From Chrysoperla carnea (Eukaryota > Arthropoda > Insecta > Neuroptera > Chrysopidae), in contig NC_058337.1 of NCBI RefSeq assembly GCF_905475395.1, positions 95,536,368-95,600,367 of the forward strand: a stretch of 64,000 bases of DNA. Direction: 5' to 3'. The position numbers and the translations under genes were made by a program. The notes under the pieces are model-generated. The model searched no databases. It worked only from the letters and a program-made list of their open reading frames with translations, and had not been told where the DNA came from. Shown one piece after another: positions 46,401-57,564 of this stretch (position 1 is the stretch's first letter; each line of letters begins with the position of its first letter).

Positions 46401-49400
46401 TTAATCAATTCCTCTAGTTTTTAAGAAATCACTCCAACACGCACAAAACGCACGTGTATCTGATTTTGGTTTACTGAGTAATATACCCTCTGCGTATTGG
46501 CAGGGACACAATGCTCGAGATAAATGTCGAGGAGCCGGTGGATTTCCATCAGCTTCATCTAATGTCCAATCTAATCTTCGTCGTAAGTAATCCTTGCCCC
46601 AACGTTGAAGATATCGTAAAAATAATTGTTCAGCCCGACCCTAACAAATATTAAATAAATTATATTCACCAAAAAAACTCTACAGGAAATAAAGGCAAAA
46701 ACCACCATTAAATTGAAAAAATTATTTCTAATAACAAGCCATATGGTTTTGAATTGCTTTTCGAATGAAAAAATAATAATTTACCTGCTTCCGTGACAAT
46801 CTTGTTGTTTGAGCGCCTTGTATAACAATATCACTTGCAGATATATCCATACGTTGTTCCCAGCCACCATTATTTGGTTCACGCTCTTGTTGTTCAACAA
46901 TCGATTGTAAATGTGCAATACATGGTCCTGGATCCAAGTACAGGAAACATAGATTCACTTTATGGCACGATATTTTACCACGATCATCCAATGCAATTAT
47001 CAATTTATGTCGTAACAATTGTTTATTCACATGTGCTAAACAACGTTCAAGACCTTTTGATAAAACTATTTTTACCCACATGCATAAAAATATGGCAGAT
47101 GCATTTAATACGAGCCAAGCAACGCCAAGCGAAAACATAATTAGACCAGTTAAACCAGAAAATAATAAACCGAGCAATACACTGAATGCAAGTACTATCC
47201 AAACGACTAATACACGCTTGTAACAAATGTTATACATTGTAAAGCGGACATCATTTACAAGCAATTCCATTGCTTGGACATATTCTTCAACAGTCAACTG
47301 AAAAACACATAAAAGGCGCCAACAAAGCAAAAATTAAAATACTATATGATATTTTTTGGATACTTTACGCTTAAATCCACATCACACTTCTATAGCTACA
47401 GTACACGATAGGCTGGGTATATTTAAGATAAACAATTCTTTGAGATGCTTCTCACGATAAACTATATAATGCTTCTCCAGATACTGATTATTTGAAGTAA
47501 AAATACTTTATTTTACTACATAAGTTAAATTAATGAAATAAAAGTCAAAATACTACATACGTTTCCTATCAAATGTACAAAAACAGTGTCCTATGTGCTA
47601 TCTGATGAAGCAAGTGTAGTTGTGTAGTATGGAGAGTAGAAGTAAAGGAGTACAATCTATATGTAATGAAAAGTGGTACCCAAATAGTAGATATATAGAT
47701 AATTTCAAACCAATTAATATAAATAATATCAATGTTTATCCATGAAACGATCTTAAAAATAAATAAGCTAAGATTTTCTTTTTCAAATGAGATTCTCTAC
47801 ATAAAAATTGGTACCAAAACTTTATTGTTAGAAATGGATTTACCAAAATTATTTAGCCAATCTAATGCATACCTACATAAAATTGAAAAACTTATTTGCA
47901 ACATTGTTTATTGAAATTGTGTTTTTTTTTTTTTTTTTTAAAGTTAAACAAGGACTTCAGACTATCATTTTTACTTCAGAAATCATCATGTAGCACACGG
48001 ATGTACATTTCATAGCGAATTACCAAAAAAAACTCTACGAAAATGTAAAGAGACCATTATAAACATTTGATTTTAAGTTTTTTTTTCGAAAAATCCATTA
48101 AGTAGATAGCATACTATGATATAATTAACTTAATGTCTGATATTAATTAACTGGTAATAATAAATTATTAAGTTTTTGGCTTCTTGCATTAAAATTTTTA
48201 TATAATATTTTGGTATAAAAAAATTTAGTTAGAAGTTTTTTTTAGTGAAATAAAAAATTTTACATTTTTAGATCTATATGTATGTTTGTGTGTACGGATG
48301 TATGTTCTTAATGCTTAAACCCATTAGATGATTTCATCAAATGAACCATTATTGAACTTTTTCCAGTTGCCCGAATATGAACAAGGCTAAATTGTTAAGA
48401 AACAAAACAATATGGCTCGTCAAAAACGATGTCATGTTTGTTATCAAATTGAAAAAATTTTAAGGCTACTAAAAATATTTTATTAAAATAATGTTAAAAC
48501 TAAAATCCGAATACGTAAAGCCAAGCATAAAATATAGAGGCAGATCAAAATCCAACTCCATTTGAAAGGTTTTGGGTTAAAAATAGTTTAGTCGGCGGCC
48601 AAAAATTTATACAATTAAGTTAAAAATTAAAACGTAATCCGATTACACAAACGGTAAATAATCATAACATATGAATGAAAACAAAGTCATAATTTTATTT
48701 GAAAGGTTTTGGGTTAAAAATAGTTGAAGTAAGTCTACCTTCATACTCATAGTTCTAAGTACAATTATTTTTAATACAAAAACTTTCAATTTAAACTATG
48801 ATTTTGATCGTCTTTTAGATTTTATGATTATTTTCACCTTTTGTGAGTCACGTTTTAGTTTTAACATTTATTTTATTAGGTATAAAGAGAAAGCTCTTAA
48901 AACTTCAGAATGATTTTAAATAATGGACTTATTAATTCATTAAATACTAATACAATCAAATGTTAAGTAGGAAGAATTAATATTATCAAAGAAATTGGAC
49001 AATTGTTCTTTGTCCAATTTTTTTCAATGGAATTTGTACAACTCGGGTAGCTTTAGATGAAAGCACATTCTATTCCCAATAATTTTATGTGTGCTATTTT
49101 AATTACTAATCTTGATTATCTTTTGTTCACAATTTTATCGACCTTTATCTTTATTCCAAATCCTTTATATGATTTCCTTAGCCAATAAGATATTTATTCA
49201 GTTTTGAACGTAAACAAATTATAACCATATTATAAGAAAATTCATGGTGATATAGCCAGAAGCATAATAATTTTGTGCCATAATCTACCTATTTTTAAAA
49301 TAACGATTTTACAGTAAAATAGTCAACACTACTAAAATGAAGTAGCAAATATCCTGGTGAAAATTCTAGTTGAGAAAGTGCTCTGATCTCAAATATATTT

Positions 49401-50013
49401 ACCAAAGGATTTTTCAAAAAAAAACTTAAGATTTTTACATCATCTTACAGGGATGTAATTTATGTTTATATTCAGTCTATTTAAAACAACTAACTTTGTG
49501 TATATTAATTACCGTGAGGCCTTGTGCCATTAGTTCTTCTGGCACTAATTCTGGTCGAAATTGAGCAGGAGTTATCCATGGCCATCGTGTATTTACTGGT
49601 AATAATGTTACTACGACATCTCCATTTACTAAAAACAAATATTTTGATAAGTAGGTATTATCTACTATATTTTGATTATCTGAAATTATTAATATAAAAT
49701 TGATAAAACACTTACTAAAACCTTGTCGAACAACTTCATTGTTTCCTAATTCAATTGTACGTAATGTTGAAGGGCCAGTGTCAACGGCAATATCGTTCTT
49801 TTTAGCTGGTGATTTTGCTTGATTTACACTACGACCATCTAAATTCACTTGCACACTTTCTGTATTAATCACAGCCGCTGTTGAAGATGATTCCACTTGT
49901 CCATCTTCCTCAAATTTTACCCAACCTGTAGCTTTTTTATTATTTTCAGAGCCACCTGTTTGATCAGGACTCATATTTATAGTTTTTGTATTATTTTCTA
50001 TTTCGGACGGCAT
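46401..50013 (-). CDS. Tmem268: TMEM268-like two-helix membrane protein
   Basis: Minus-strand exons 50013-49716, 49628-49513, 47297-46785 and 46640-46401 join in phase to 388 residues. The N-terminus (about 100 residues) is polar and Asn/Ser-rich. A conserved NGDVVVTLLPVNTRW block follows, then LTVEEYVQAMELLVNDVRF. Two adjacent membrane helices lie at about residues 166-186 and 188-215. The cytosolic domain has QLLRHKLIIALDDRG and LCFLYLDPGPC, and the C-terminal exon has LFLRYLQRWGKDYLRR and LCPCQYAEG. These match human TMEM268 (C9orf91, 342 residues) in order, including its YNSRPMRLAF-like entry to helix 1 and its CPCQ tail. Function is poorly known; the human protein has been linked to integrin beta-4 stability. 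Replacing the last exon by 46119-45916 would give 376 residues. Intron 2 is 2.2 kb. Confidence 0.85.
47298..49512. other. TMEM268 intron 2
   Basis: A 2.2-kb intron. At 47628-47690 it holds one end of the MITE family seen at 18343 and 18770 (TATGGAGAGTAGAAGTAAAG and a few following blocks), without an obvious opposite end. A T-run of about 17 lies near 47925. Nothing else is recognised. Confidence 0.6.
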
Positions 50014-51398
50014 ATTTAGTACATTTTATGGGTACACCTCATTTTCTATACAATTAAAATATTATAAAAGGGCCATATTTGTAATTAAATCGCGAAGAAG
50101 GGAGTGTCCCTGACACGCATACAAATGCAATTAACTATACGCCCCTGATTGTATAGAGTACAGGTAACTGTATAGGTATTGTATAGGTTTATAATATAGG
50201 AATTTGATAACAGGTATGGCATAGGTATATCAGTGGTACTCAAACTTTTTAAAGAATTGTTTGTAACAGTTTGTATCTAAACTGTTTTCTTCATAACTAT
50301 ACATTTTTAATTATTGGCTATTTCGTGTGCAAAAGAAGTAATAGAAAACTAACTAAAGGATGATGCAATTGATTGATTTTGAATAACTTCGATTCATAGG
50401 TATTTACAATGAAAATAATTGAAATTTAAAATCTTTATGAAAAACAATGGAAATAGATAAGACAGATTTTTATTCATTATTTCAGTTATCTGCAAGACCT
50501 TGAATAAAAATATAATTTTCCATTTAATGTTTAATTTTTTAGCCAATACACAGAAAAAGAACAATTTTTAAATAACTTAACAAAATTGTTTACAACTTTT
50601 GCGCATGCTAACAATAGTAGATTATGACAAGAATTAAATTATTGAAAATTTCAAGGCCTAGAAGCTATAGTCACTGCAGAATCATCAAAAATAGAATTGT
50701 TTATTGCATAGGCAAATCTGATTTGAATAAAATGTAAAATATTTGCCATACAATCGAAAAAAATTTATACTGAACAGTGCGTATTGTTTGGATACCTGAA
50801 ACTGAAAGATGATTCATGGAAATAGTTTTGGCAATATGGAAGTTAACGGCAGATAGGCATTATTAGCTCCTTCAAATCAGAAATAGTAAAAGACATATAT
50901 ATATTATTTTATGCAAAGAGATATAGAAAGTCCTTGATAACTTTTGTTAAAATTTGTTCTCAGTCGTAATAGACTCATGGACTGCAAAAAATATCCATTC
51001 TTTAATACAATTTTATCAATGACTATATTTGGAGTTCAACCATGAGCATAGGTATTTGTTGCAAATAACAGTTTTGAATTTTCGCAAACACCATGCCTAG
51101 ATGAAGTTCAAATATAAAGGTCTTGGGATCTAATAAGAATCCCTAAATATACTGTTACCCCTAATTTGCATCGATTGTGGAGTGAAAATAAGTGACTACA
51201 TATAAAATAATTTATGTTTAGTAATGAAATAGTTAATAGTCGGTTGTTTTTCTCACTTATATTTAAAGATTTCAGGCAGTTTGTTTTACATTACTTACAA
51301 CAATATTTACTTACATAAATAATCGTTAAGTGCCTTGTTGAATGGTTTAAAAATTGCATAGTAGGTGTTTCTAATAGCATCACGAAGTCCTATCATTG
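50014..51398. other. Divergent intergenic, TMEM268/mRpL10
   Basis: This contains the TMEM268 promoter side. The first exon of mRpL10 must lie somewhere between here and 54743 but is not recognised. No domain-bearing open frame is present. Confidence 0.4.
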
Positions 51399-53222
51399 CA
51401 GTGGCGGATTTACCAGCAGGCTGAGTAGGCTGGAGCCTAGGGCGGCAAATTTTAAGGGGCGGCAAATTTAGTTCATAAATTTTTTATTTCGATTGACAAA
51501 ATTTAGAAAAAAATTATACTACACACACAAAATACGAATTTCAAAAATTATAGAGGAATTAAAATATTCAACAAAAACCGAAATATAGTCCTATATACAG
51601 TGCTAAATAATAAATATCTCAAAATCTCTGCATAAACAATTGCTAAACGCTTTTGATTATAATGTAATGATCATGAATTTTTAGAATATCGCAATAGCGA
51701 TTCCATATTATAGTCGAAATTTAGTTATTTTTACATATTTTCTTCACTGATAATTACTATAATTTTTTCTCCGTGTACCTAATAATTATGAGATCTCCTT
51801 ACACAATCTTGGCCGGAAGTTCTTAAAACATTGCAATCAATCAACGATGATTGTACCGAAAAGCCTGTAACACGACAGGAAGTGGCGGGAATACTTTTGA
51901 ATTTAGAAAAACTGGAAACGGCGGTAATGGTTGTTGTATGGGATGTTTTTTTGGAGAGAATAAACAAAGTAAATGTTCAAATTCAGACTTCAAACATAGA
52001 TTTAATCACCGTTGCTGATCTTTACGAATCACTCCGTAAGTTTTTCATAGCTGAACGAGAGAATTTCAAGTACTTCGAAGAAAAGGCGATCGAGTTAAGC
52101 GTATCAAAAGAATATACAAGAGAGAAGAAAAAAAGACAACCAAAAAGAAAACAAAGATTCGATGAAACACCCGATGAACATATTGGAATAGCTGCGAGTG
52201 ATTACTTCAGGGTTAACACATTTCTCGTTGTCATAGACAGACTCATATCCGAGTTAGCAAAACGACAAGAGGCTTATCACGGATTTAACGAGAAATTTTC
52301 ATTTCTTACCAAAATAAGTGAGTTGTTACCATCAGTTCTGACGGAAAAAGCCAGTTTTTTAGAAAAAATGTATCCTAATGATTTAGAAACAGACTTAGTT
52401 CAGGAATGCGTACACTTTCAAAGCTACCTTTCATCTGAAAGAATTTCAATAAAACCAATTTCTGGATCATTAAAAAGTCTGTATTTATTCCTGCGAGATC
52501 AGAATCTAGGAAGCATTTATCCAAACTTGGATATAGTACTACGTATGGCTCTTTGTACACCAGCGACAAATTGTTCAGGTGAAAGAAGCTTCTCTTGCTT
52601 GAAGAGAGTAAAGAACTACCTCCGATCGACTTTAAGTCAAGAAAAGCTAAACGCTTTAGCTCTCTTGTGCATAGAGTCAGAGCTAATAAACAAGATTTCG
52701 TACGACGATATAATAAATGATTTTGCGAATTCAAAGTGTCGCAAAATAGTATTGTAATGCTTTTATAATTTGACTTGAATTATAATACTAACAAATAATT
52801 AAGAAAGGATATATTTATTGTGTTGTTTTGTAACTGTAAGTGTAATTATAAATATTTATCAACGTTCGCCCAATCTAGATTTTTTGTGTAAGCTTTATTC
52901 CTATTACATAAGTATTGTATAGTTTTAACACATACCTTAACTTACTTTAAAATTGGTACATGTTTGAGATATTTTTTGCATAAAATATTGTTTTTTGATA
53001 ATTCTTTGCTGTAAAAATAATCAAGGATCTAACACGGTACCATAGTTCTCGATGATACTAACCATACGGGAAAAGTTGATGTAATGAGGATAATGGAGCA
53101 CAAATCATAAAGTTGCAATTTTATTGATAGATAATTGATATGATTGTGAACTAAGATATCAAAATTTAGAGGCGGCAAAAATTGAATAGCCTACGGGCGG
53201 CAAATCTCTAAATCCGCCACTG
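51399..53222 (+). mobile_element. hAT DNA transposon, ZMYM1-like, partial transposase
   Basis: A 1,824-bp element begins CAGTGGCGGATTTACC and ends, reverse-complemented, CAGTGGCGGATTTAGAG. It is flanked on both sides by the 8-bp duplication TATCATTG (51391-51398 and 53223-53230). It carries one long plus-strand open frame coding the C-terminal half of a hAT transposase. The TIR core (CAGTG..GGATTTA) and the subterminal GGGCGGCAAATTT blocks are shared with the element at 31509-32373. The missing N-terminal transposase part makes this an internally deleted, non-autonomous copy, but the perfect duplication and open frame suggest a fairly recent insertion. Confidence 0.95.
51831..52757 (+). CDS. 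hAT transposase C-terminal fragment
   Basis: 308 codons without a stop inside the hAT element. Residues near 245-290 hold the hAT dimerisation signature: LCTPATNCSGERSFSCLKRV, then NYLRSTLSQEKLNALALLCI. The middle part is Lys-rich (KEYTREKKKRQPKRKQRF). Compared with full ZMYM1-like hAT transposases (typically 600-800 residues), the zinc finger and the first catalytic region are missing, so it should not transpose by itself. The chosen Met is simply the first in frame; no host promoter is implied. Confidence 0.85.
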   Translation: MQSINDDCTEKPVTRQEVAGILLNLEKLETAVMVVVWDVFLERINKVNVQIQTSNIDLITVADLYESLRKFFIAERENFKYFEEKAIELSVSKEYTREKKKRQPKRKQRFDETPDEHIGIAASDYFRVNTFLVVIDRLISELAKRQEAYHGFNEKFSFLTKISELLPSVLTEKASFLEKMYPNDLETDLVQECVHFQSYLSSERISIKPISGSLKSLYLFLRDQNLGSIYPNLDIVLRMALCTPATNCSGERSFSCLKRVKNYLRSTLSQEKLNALALLCIESELINKISYDDIINDFANSKCRKIVL

Positions 53223-53230
53223 TATCATTG

Positions 53231-54743
53231 TCGTCTATACTGCGAACTCAACAATATATTTTGAGAAGAATATGGCAATAGATGTGTATCAATTTTATTG
53301 TGTGTACTATTAACAAATCTGACGTAAAGGTAAAAGTAGACATTCATATGGCCAATCTAAACTCCAACCCGAACATGAATCCGAATTCCATTCTCAGCCC
53401 GGGCGCGGGCCAATCTAGCATTACTAAATTTACTCATTACTATGCGAAGTCGCATACTTTCTATATTTTATCTATGTATACTTTACTGTCAGTCATATTC
53501 AGGGTTGGCAGACATACATTAATTATTGTATTGCATAATTTTGAGAAAAATACAATAATTTAATAATGTTGAAAGATAGCAATTTTATGAATATAATCAA
53601 GGAAGGGCCTCATAAGGAGAGACCGAAGCTCATTAACGAAGATTAAAAAAAACGTCTCCATATTAACAACATTAGTGGCTTCTCAATAAATTTATTGTAG
53701 GAAAAAGAACAATAATTTGACTACCCTGATACAAAAATAATGATGCTGTTTCTCTAACAGAGTAATAGAACATAGCGGCGTTATGGCAAATTAAGACCAA
53801 TAGTCTGATGATTCAATGAAAATAAATATATTTTTAATTTTTTGTCGATATTTTCAGAAAAATTATTTATTATATCTCAATTCAATATTATAATTTTTTT
53901 CGGTAAACTGAAGGTAGTAAAAAATTGCGTGGTAGAGGTATCGTTTATGATGCTACCACCTTACGCAAAGCATGTCATTTACAGATACCTATTTAAAGAC
54001 CTTTTCATCGATTGCTTTCTTTCGGACAGTTGCCAAAAAACTATTCAACTAAAGAAAATCAGATAAATTTTACCTTTATCAAACAGTGCTTTTTGTCAAA
54101 GTTAGGAGATATGTGTATGTCTTTATATTTGATCTCATTAACCTCAGAATCAATGTCGAAGTCTATTATGGTTATCCCTTACTTGAATCGAATAAAAGTT
54201 TAGAAATTAACTTACCGATAAAAAATCGCAGCTGCATATTTTCATTTCTTTTCTATTCAAAATCTATGTTTTCCTTTACATGCCTAATTTCTCATGAGTT
54301 CCACATCATGATGTCATTCAATACTTTCTTGTAGAGGTAATTTATTTTATACTATTGCTGTAGTTTGTATAAGTAGGAAAAAAAATAAGTCCCGGTTAGT
54401 ACGAAAACGAATATCTTGCACATTATTTACATAATATAGACTGACGTTATGAAACATCATCACTTAAAAGAAACATGTGTTCTTGACTTTCTTGATAATA
54501 TACTACGATTATTACATATGAATGTGCCTTTAGCGCCTGTGTATGAACTAGAATGAAAGCATTAACATATTTTCTCTTTGTTTTTTTGTACATAACCTGT
54601 ATTTTACAATGAAATAAATTTTGTAAAATAATTCAGATATTAAATTATACAAACTTTTAAAAAATGGAATTTATTAAAATAAACAGTAGGTAATTTTATT
54701 CTATTAAGATAATAAGTATTATAATAATTAAATTATTTTATAG
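53231..54743. other. Upstream of mRpL10, no gene recognised
   Basis: 1.5 kb between the hAT element and the first recognised mRpL10 exon. A GC-richer stretch at about 53345-53415 (contains CCCGGGCGCGGGCC) is noticeable, but its open frame (93 codons at 53282-53563) is low-complexity Asn/Pro/Ser. The short first exon of mRpL10 is expected here or further left but could not be fixed. Confidence 0.4.
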
Positions 54744-55462
54744 ATCTTTTACGAATTGTGACACCCACAATACAAATTCAAAGATATCGAGGAAAAATAA
54801 ATATACAAAGACCCAGATCACCTCATTTTCAAAGACAATTAGAATTAGATTTTACTAAATATATAATACCTGCAAAGAAAATAGATCCTGTAGAACGATG
54901 CAAAAAAGAAAAATTAAAGATACATCATGATCTTGCACTAGAAAATCCATACCAACGAATCATTGCGAATGAATGTCGAAATTGGTTTGATCATTCGAAA
55001 ATGGTTGCGATATTCCATTTGAATCCAATGTCCAGTGATGATATGTTTAAAATACAAGTTCCTTTACAACTATCGAATATGTATATTAAACGATATGGTC
55101 GATCCATTTTAAGAATGGCATTTGAAAATACTGGTTATGAAGCATTAATGCCGTTATTTCAATCACAAAGTTTAATTGTATTTAGTGCTGAAACACAAGT
55201 GTCAAAGCTCTTGAAACTTGTACGAAGAACTCCACAATTTATTTTGTTAGGTGGAATTATTGAAGGCCGATTATTGAATAAGGAAGATTTTACTAATTAT
55301 AGTAAATTACCCGATTTACAAACAGCTAGAGCACAATTTGCACAGTTATTATTAAGTGCAGGATCAAATATTACTAGCCAATTGAATCAACACCAAAGCA
55401 TATTAGTTCAGCATTTAGATAATCGAATAAATCAACTCAAAGATGCAGAAGATAAAAAATAA
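54744..55462 (+). CDS. mRpL10: Mitochondrial large ribosomal subunit protein bL10m
   Basis: The exon starts after the AG at 54742-54743 with two bases completing a split codon. It then reads LLRIVTPTIQIQRYRGKI and continues for 238 residues to TAA. Family blocks are visible: INIQRPRSPHFQRQ, ECRNWFDHSKMVAIFHLNP, PLFQSQSLIVFSAE, QFILLGGIIEGRLLNKEDF and NYSKLPDLQTARAQFAQL. bL10m is the base of the L7/L12 stalk of the mitochondrial ribosome. The reading frame has no ATG at its beginning, so a short first exon ending in phase 1 with the initiator and part of the import signal is missing from this model. Human MRPL10 is 261 residues. An AATAAA follows near 55511. A Helitron-like insertion starts 103 bp after the stop. 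Confidence 0.92.
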
Positions 55463-55490
55463 TGCATTTTACAATAATAAATATCTGCCA

Positions 55491-56108
55491 TATTGTGTAT
55501 TTTAGTTTAAATAAAGAACGTTGACGATAAAAAATAAGCCATTTTACATATATAAGTGTCTTTTATCTTTATATATATATTTCTTGTGTGCGTGTGTATG
55601 TCACTGAACTCCTCCTAGACGGCTGGACCGATTTTGATGAAGTTTTGTGTGTGTGTTCAAGTGGATCCGATGATGGTTTAGATTCACAATTGGGTCTACT
55701 GCAACTGTTTTTGAGGGTTCCGCAACAAAAAAAATTGAATTTCATTAAATGGTGGGAGCGCATATAAATAATATATTTCATTACTATTACGACTTACTAT
55801 GTATTATGTATTTTTAATAGTATTGAAGTATTATTTATTATTATTCAGGTATTGTGAATAGGTATTTATTAGAGCTATATGCGAGCGCAGTGAGCTCCAC
55901 TGTCGAAGGCTCCAGCCAAGCATAAGGCCTGGCCAAATGCCGAAAAGTCCGTGGCTGTCCAATAGATAGGAGAAAAATTTGAGTTTAGCGGGATGGGTTT
56001 AGCAGGCAGACTAAGCATAATATTAATGAATTGGAGTTACGTTTCCACAGGAAAACGTCTGTCAGGTCCGCTAGTATTGTGTATTATAATTTCAATAAAG
56101 AACGTTGA
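55491..56108 (+). repeat. Duplicated mRpL10 3' UTR segment flanking Helitron
   Basis: 34 bases of the mRpL10 3' flank (55491-55524: TATTGTGTAT...AATAAAGAACGTTGA) recur at 56075-56108 with three mismatches. The second copy starts exactly at the base after the Helitron-like CTAG end. Both copies contain an AATAAA, so mRpL10 has two candidate poly(A) sites separated by the mobile element. Confidence 0.85.
55566..56074 (+). mobile_element. Non-autonomous Helitron-like element
   Basis: The left end TCTTTATATATATATTTC follows an A, and the right end is ...GTCAGGTCCGCTAG followed by T. This matches the Helitron rule of a 5'-TC and 3'-CTRR element inserted between A and T without target duplication. 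Near the 5' end is ACGGCTGGACCGATTTTGATG, a phrase common at Helitron 5' ends of insects. The ~509-bp body has no Rep/helicase gene. The 3' hairpin expected just inside CTRR is weak, so I keep moderate confidence. Confidence 0.65.
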
Positions 56109-57564
56109 ATTTTGAAATGTTAGCAAAATCAGAATCTACGTTTAAAAAAAAAGCCTAAGATTACACACACCTTAACTATGTCAGCTCAGTGTTTGAGCTG
56201 AAATTCTTTTAACTTAAGGGAACCCTAACCAATATTGACAGAACATATATTTCCTTAATAAAATTTAGGATAATAAATGAACGTGTCCGGAAAAGGTGAA
56301 AATTGTGGGTTAGCTAACTCTAAATAATACTCTAGAATCAATATCTAGAATTGAACGGAATCAGTGTACCATTTTTTTTGTTTCTTTTGATAAATATAAA
56401 AAAATTAATAGTATTGACTTTTCCGAAAAATTAAGGAAGTTATTAAATTGTTCTTGATATTAAAAGGTGTATTCTGAAAAGTATTTCAATCTTTATAACA
56501 AGATTGGTCCAACAATTCGCAAAACAGACTCAAATAATTATATTGTTTTCACTATTATGAATTCGAAATGGCCATATTTTATATACAAGAAATTGAAATA
56601 TTATATAATTAAAACACAATGGTCCAAATGAATAAGTGCATTTTATGAATTTTTCTTCACGAACTCAAAGGTTACATGAATACAAGAAGATTATTTTTTT
56701 ACACGTATCTGACATGGATTGATCAAAAGTTACGAAAAATATAAGCCTCTGGTAACACCGAAACCATACAGCGAGTAAGATAAGCAGTTCAAACACCTAA
56801 TGAATAGTGTTTCTCAGACAGACGCTTGGAGAGTGCTCAATTTGGAGAGGCTCTAAAAATGTTCAAAACATTAAAAAAGGTAATATTTCGACATAAAAAC
56901 ATGGGAAGTTTGCACCCCTTAAAGGTACATTCTTGACACTAACTCTACCTATATACCGACTTTCGATCCTCTAGCTTAATTTGAAGCAGCTCTACAGATG
57001 TTCAAAGCCCTAAAAATTATATTATTAAGGCATAAAAAAAAGAAGGGGAGTTCAAATTGGCACCCTTAACTCGCAGTTCACAAAGTCTTTAAAAAGCGGT
57101 AGAGTGGTGGATTAAATCAAAAACATTTCTTGAGATCGGGCAAACGTGATTTTTGGTTTGTCAAGCGATTTCGACCTTCAAACAGTAAAGTATTACAAAA
57201 GTCGCTAAAGAAAAACTAAGCAAAACTCAAATCGTCTGTTATTGTCAATATTTTTCTATGTATAAGTCCATTACGAATGAAGCCAGTTAATGTTGGGAGA
57301 CGGAATTCAAAAGTTAAAATAAATTCGTATTCTATTTTGCTTCAATGCTAAATTCTTAACGAACAGATTTTTTGTCATAGAAAATTAGAGATTTTTTTCA
57401 TACTCCTAAAATTTAGGGTAAAAAAAAAAAAAAATTCAAAACAAATTATTATTTTTTTATTAATAAATAACTCTTAATTCTATAGAAATTAATGTACTTT
57501 TCAAGGCTTATAAATCACAGCTAAAAGAATTTTTCTATTAATATTACTTGGAACGCAATGTATT
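56109..57564. other. Convergent intergenic, mRpL10/mohawk
   Basis: About 1.5 kb of AT-rich sequence with no recognisable gene, RNA or bounded mobile element. The mohawk 3' UTR reads leftwards into it. Two loosely similar segments around 56780-57080 (CCGAAACC..., TTAAAAAGG/CCTAAAAATT with CATAAAAA) may be old repeats. Confidence 0.35.

Noticed and set aside
53282-53563. GC-richer 93-codon frame with NLNSNPNMNPNS
   Set aside because: Low-complexity Asn/Pro repeats and no conserved domain; it does not end in the phase needed to be the missing first exon of mRpL10.
54301-54342. Candidate first exon of mRpL10 ending GTAGAG|GTAATT
   Set aside because: In the phase required by the 54744 exon the upstream frame meets a stop before any ATG.
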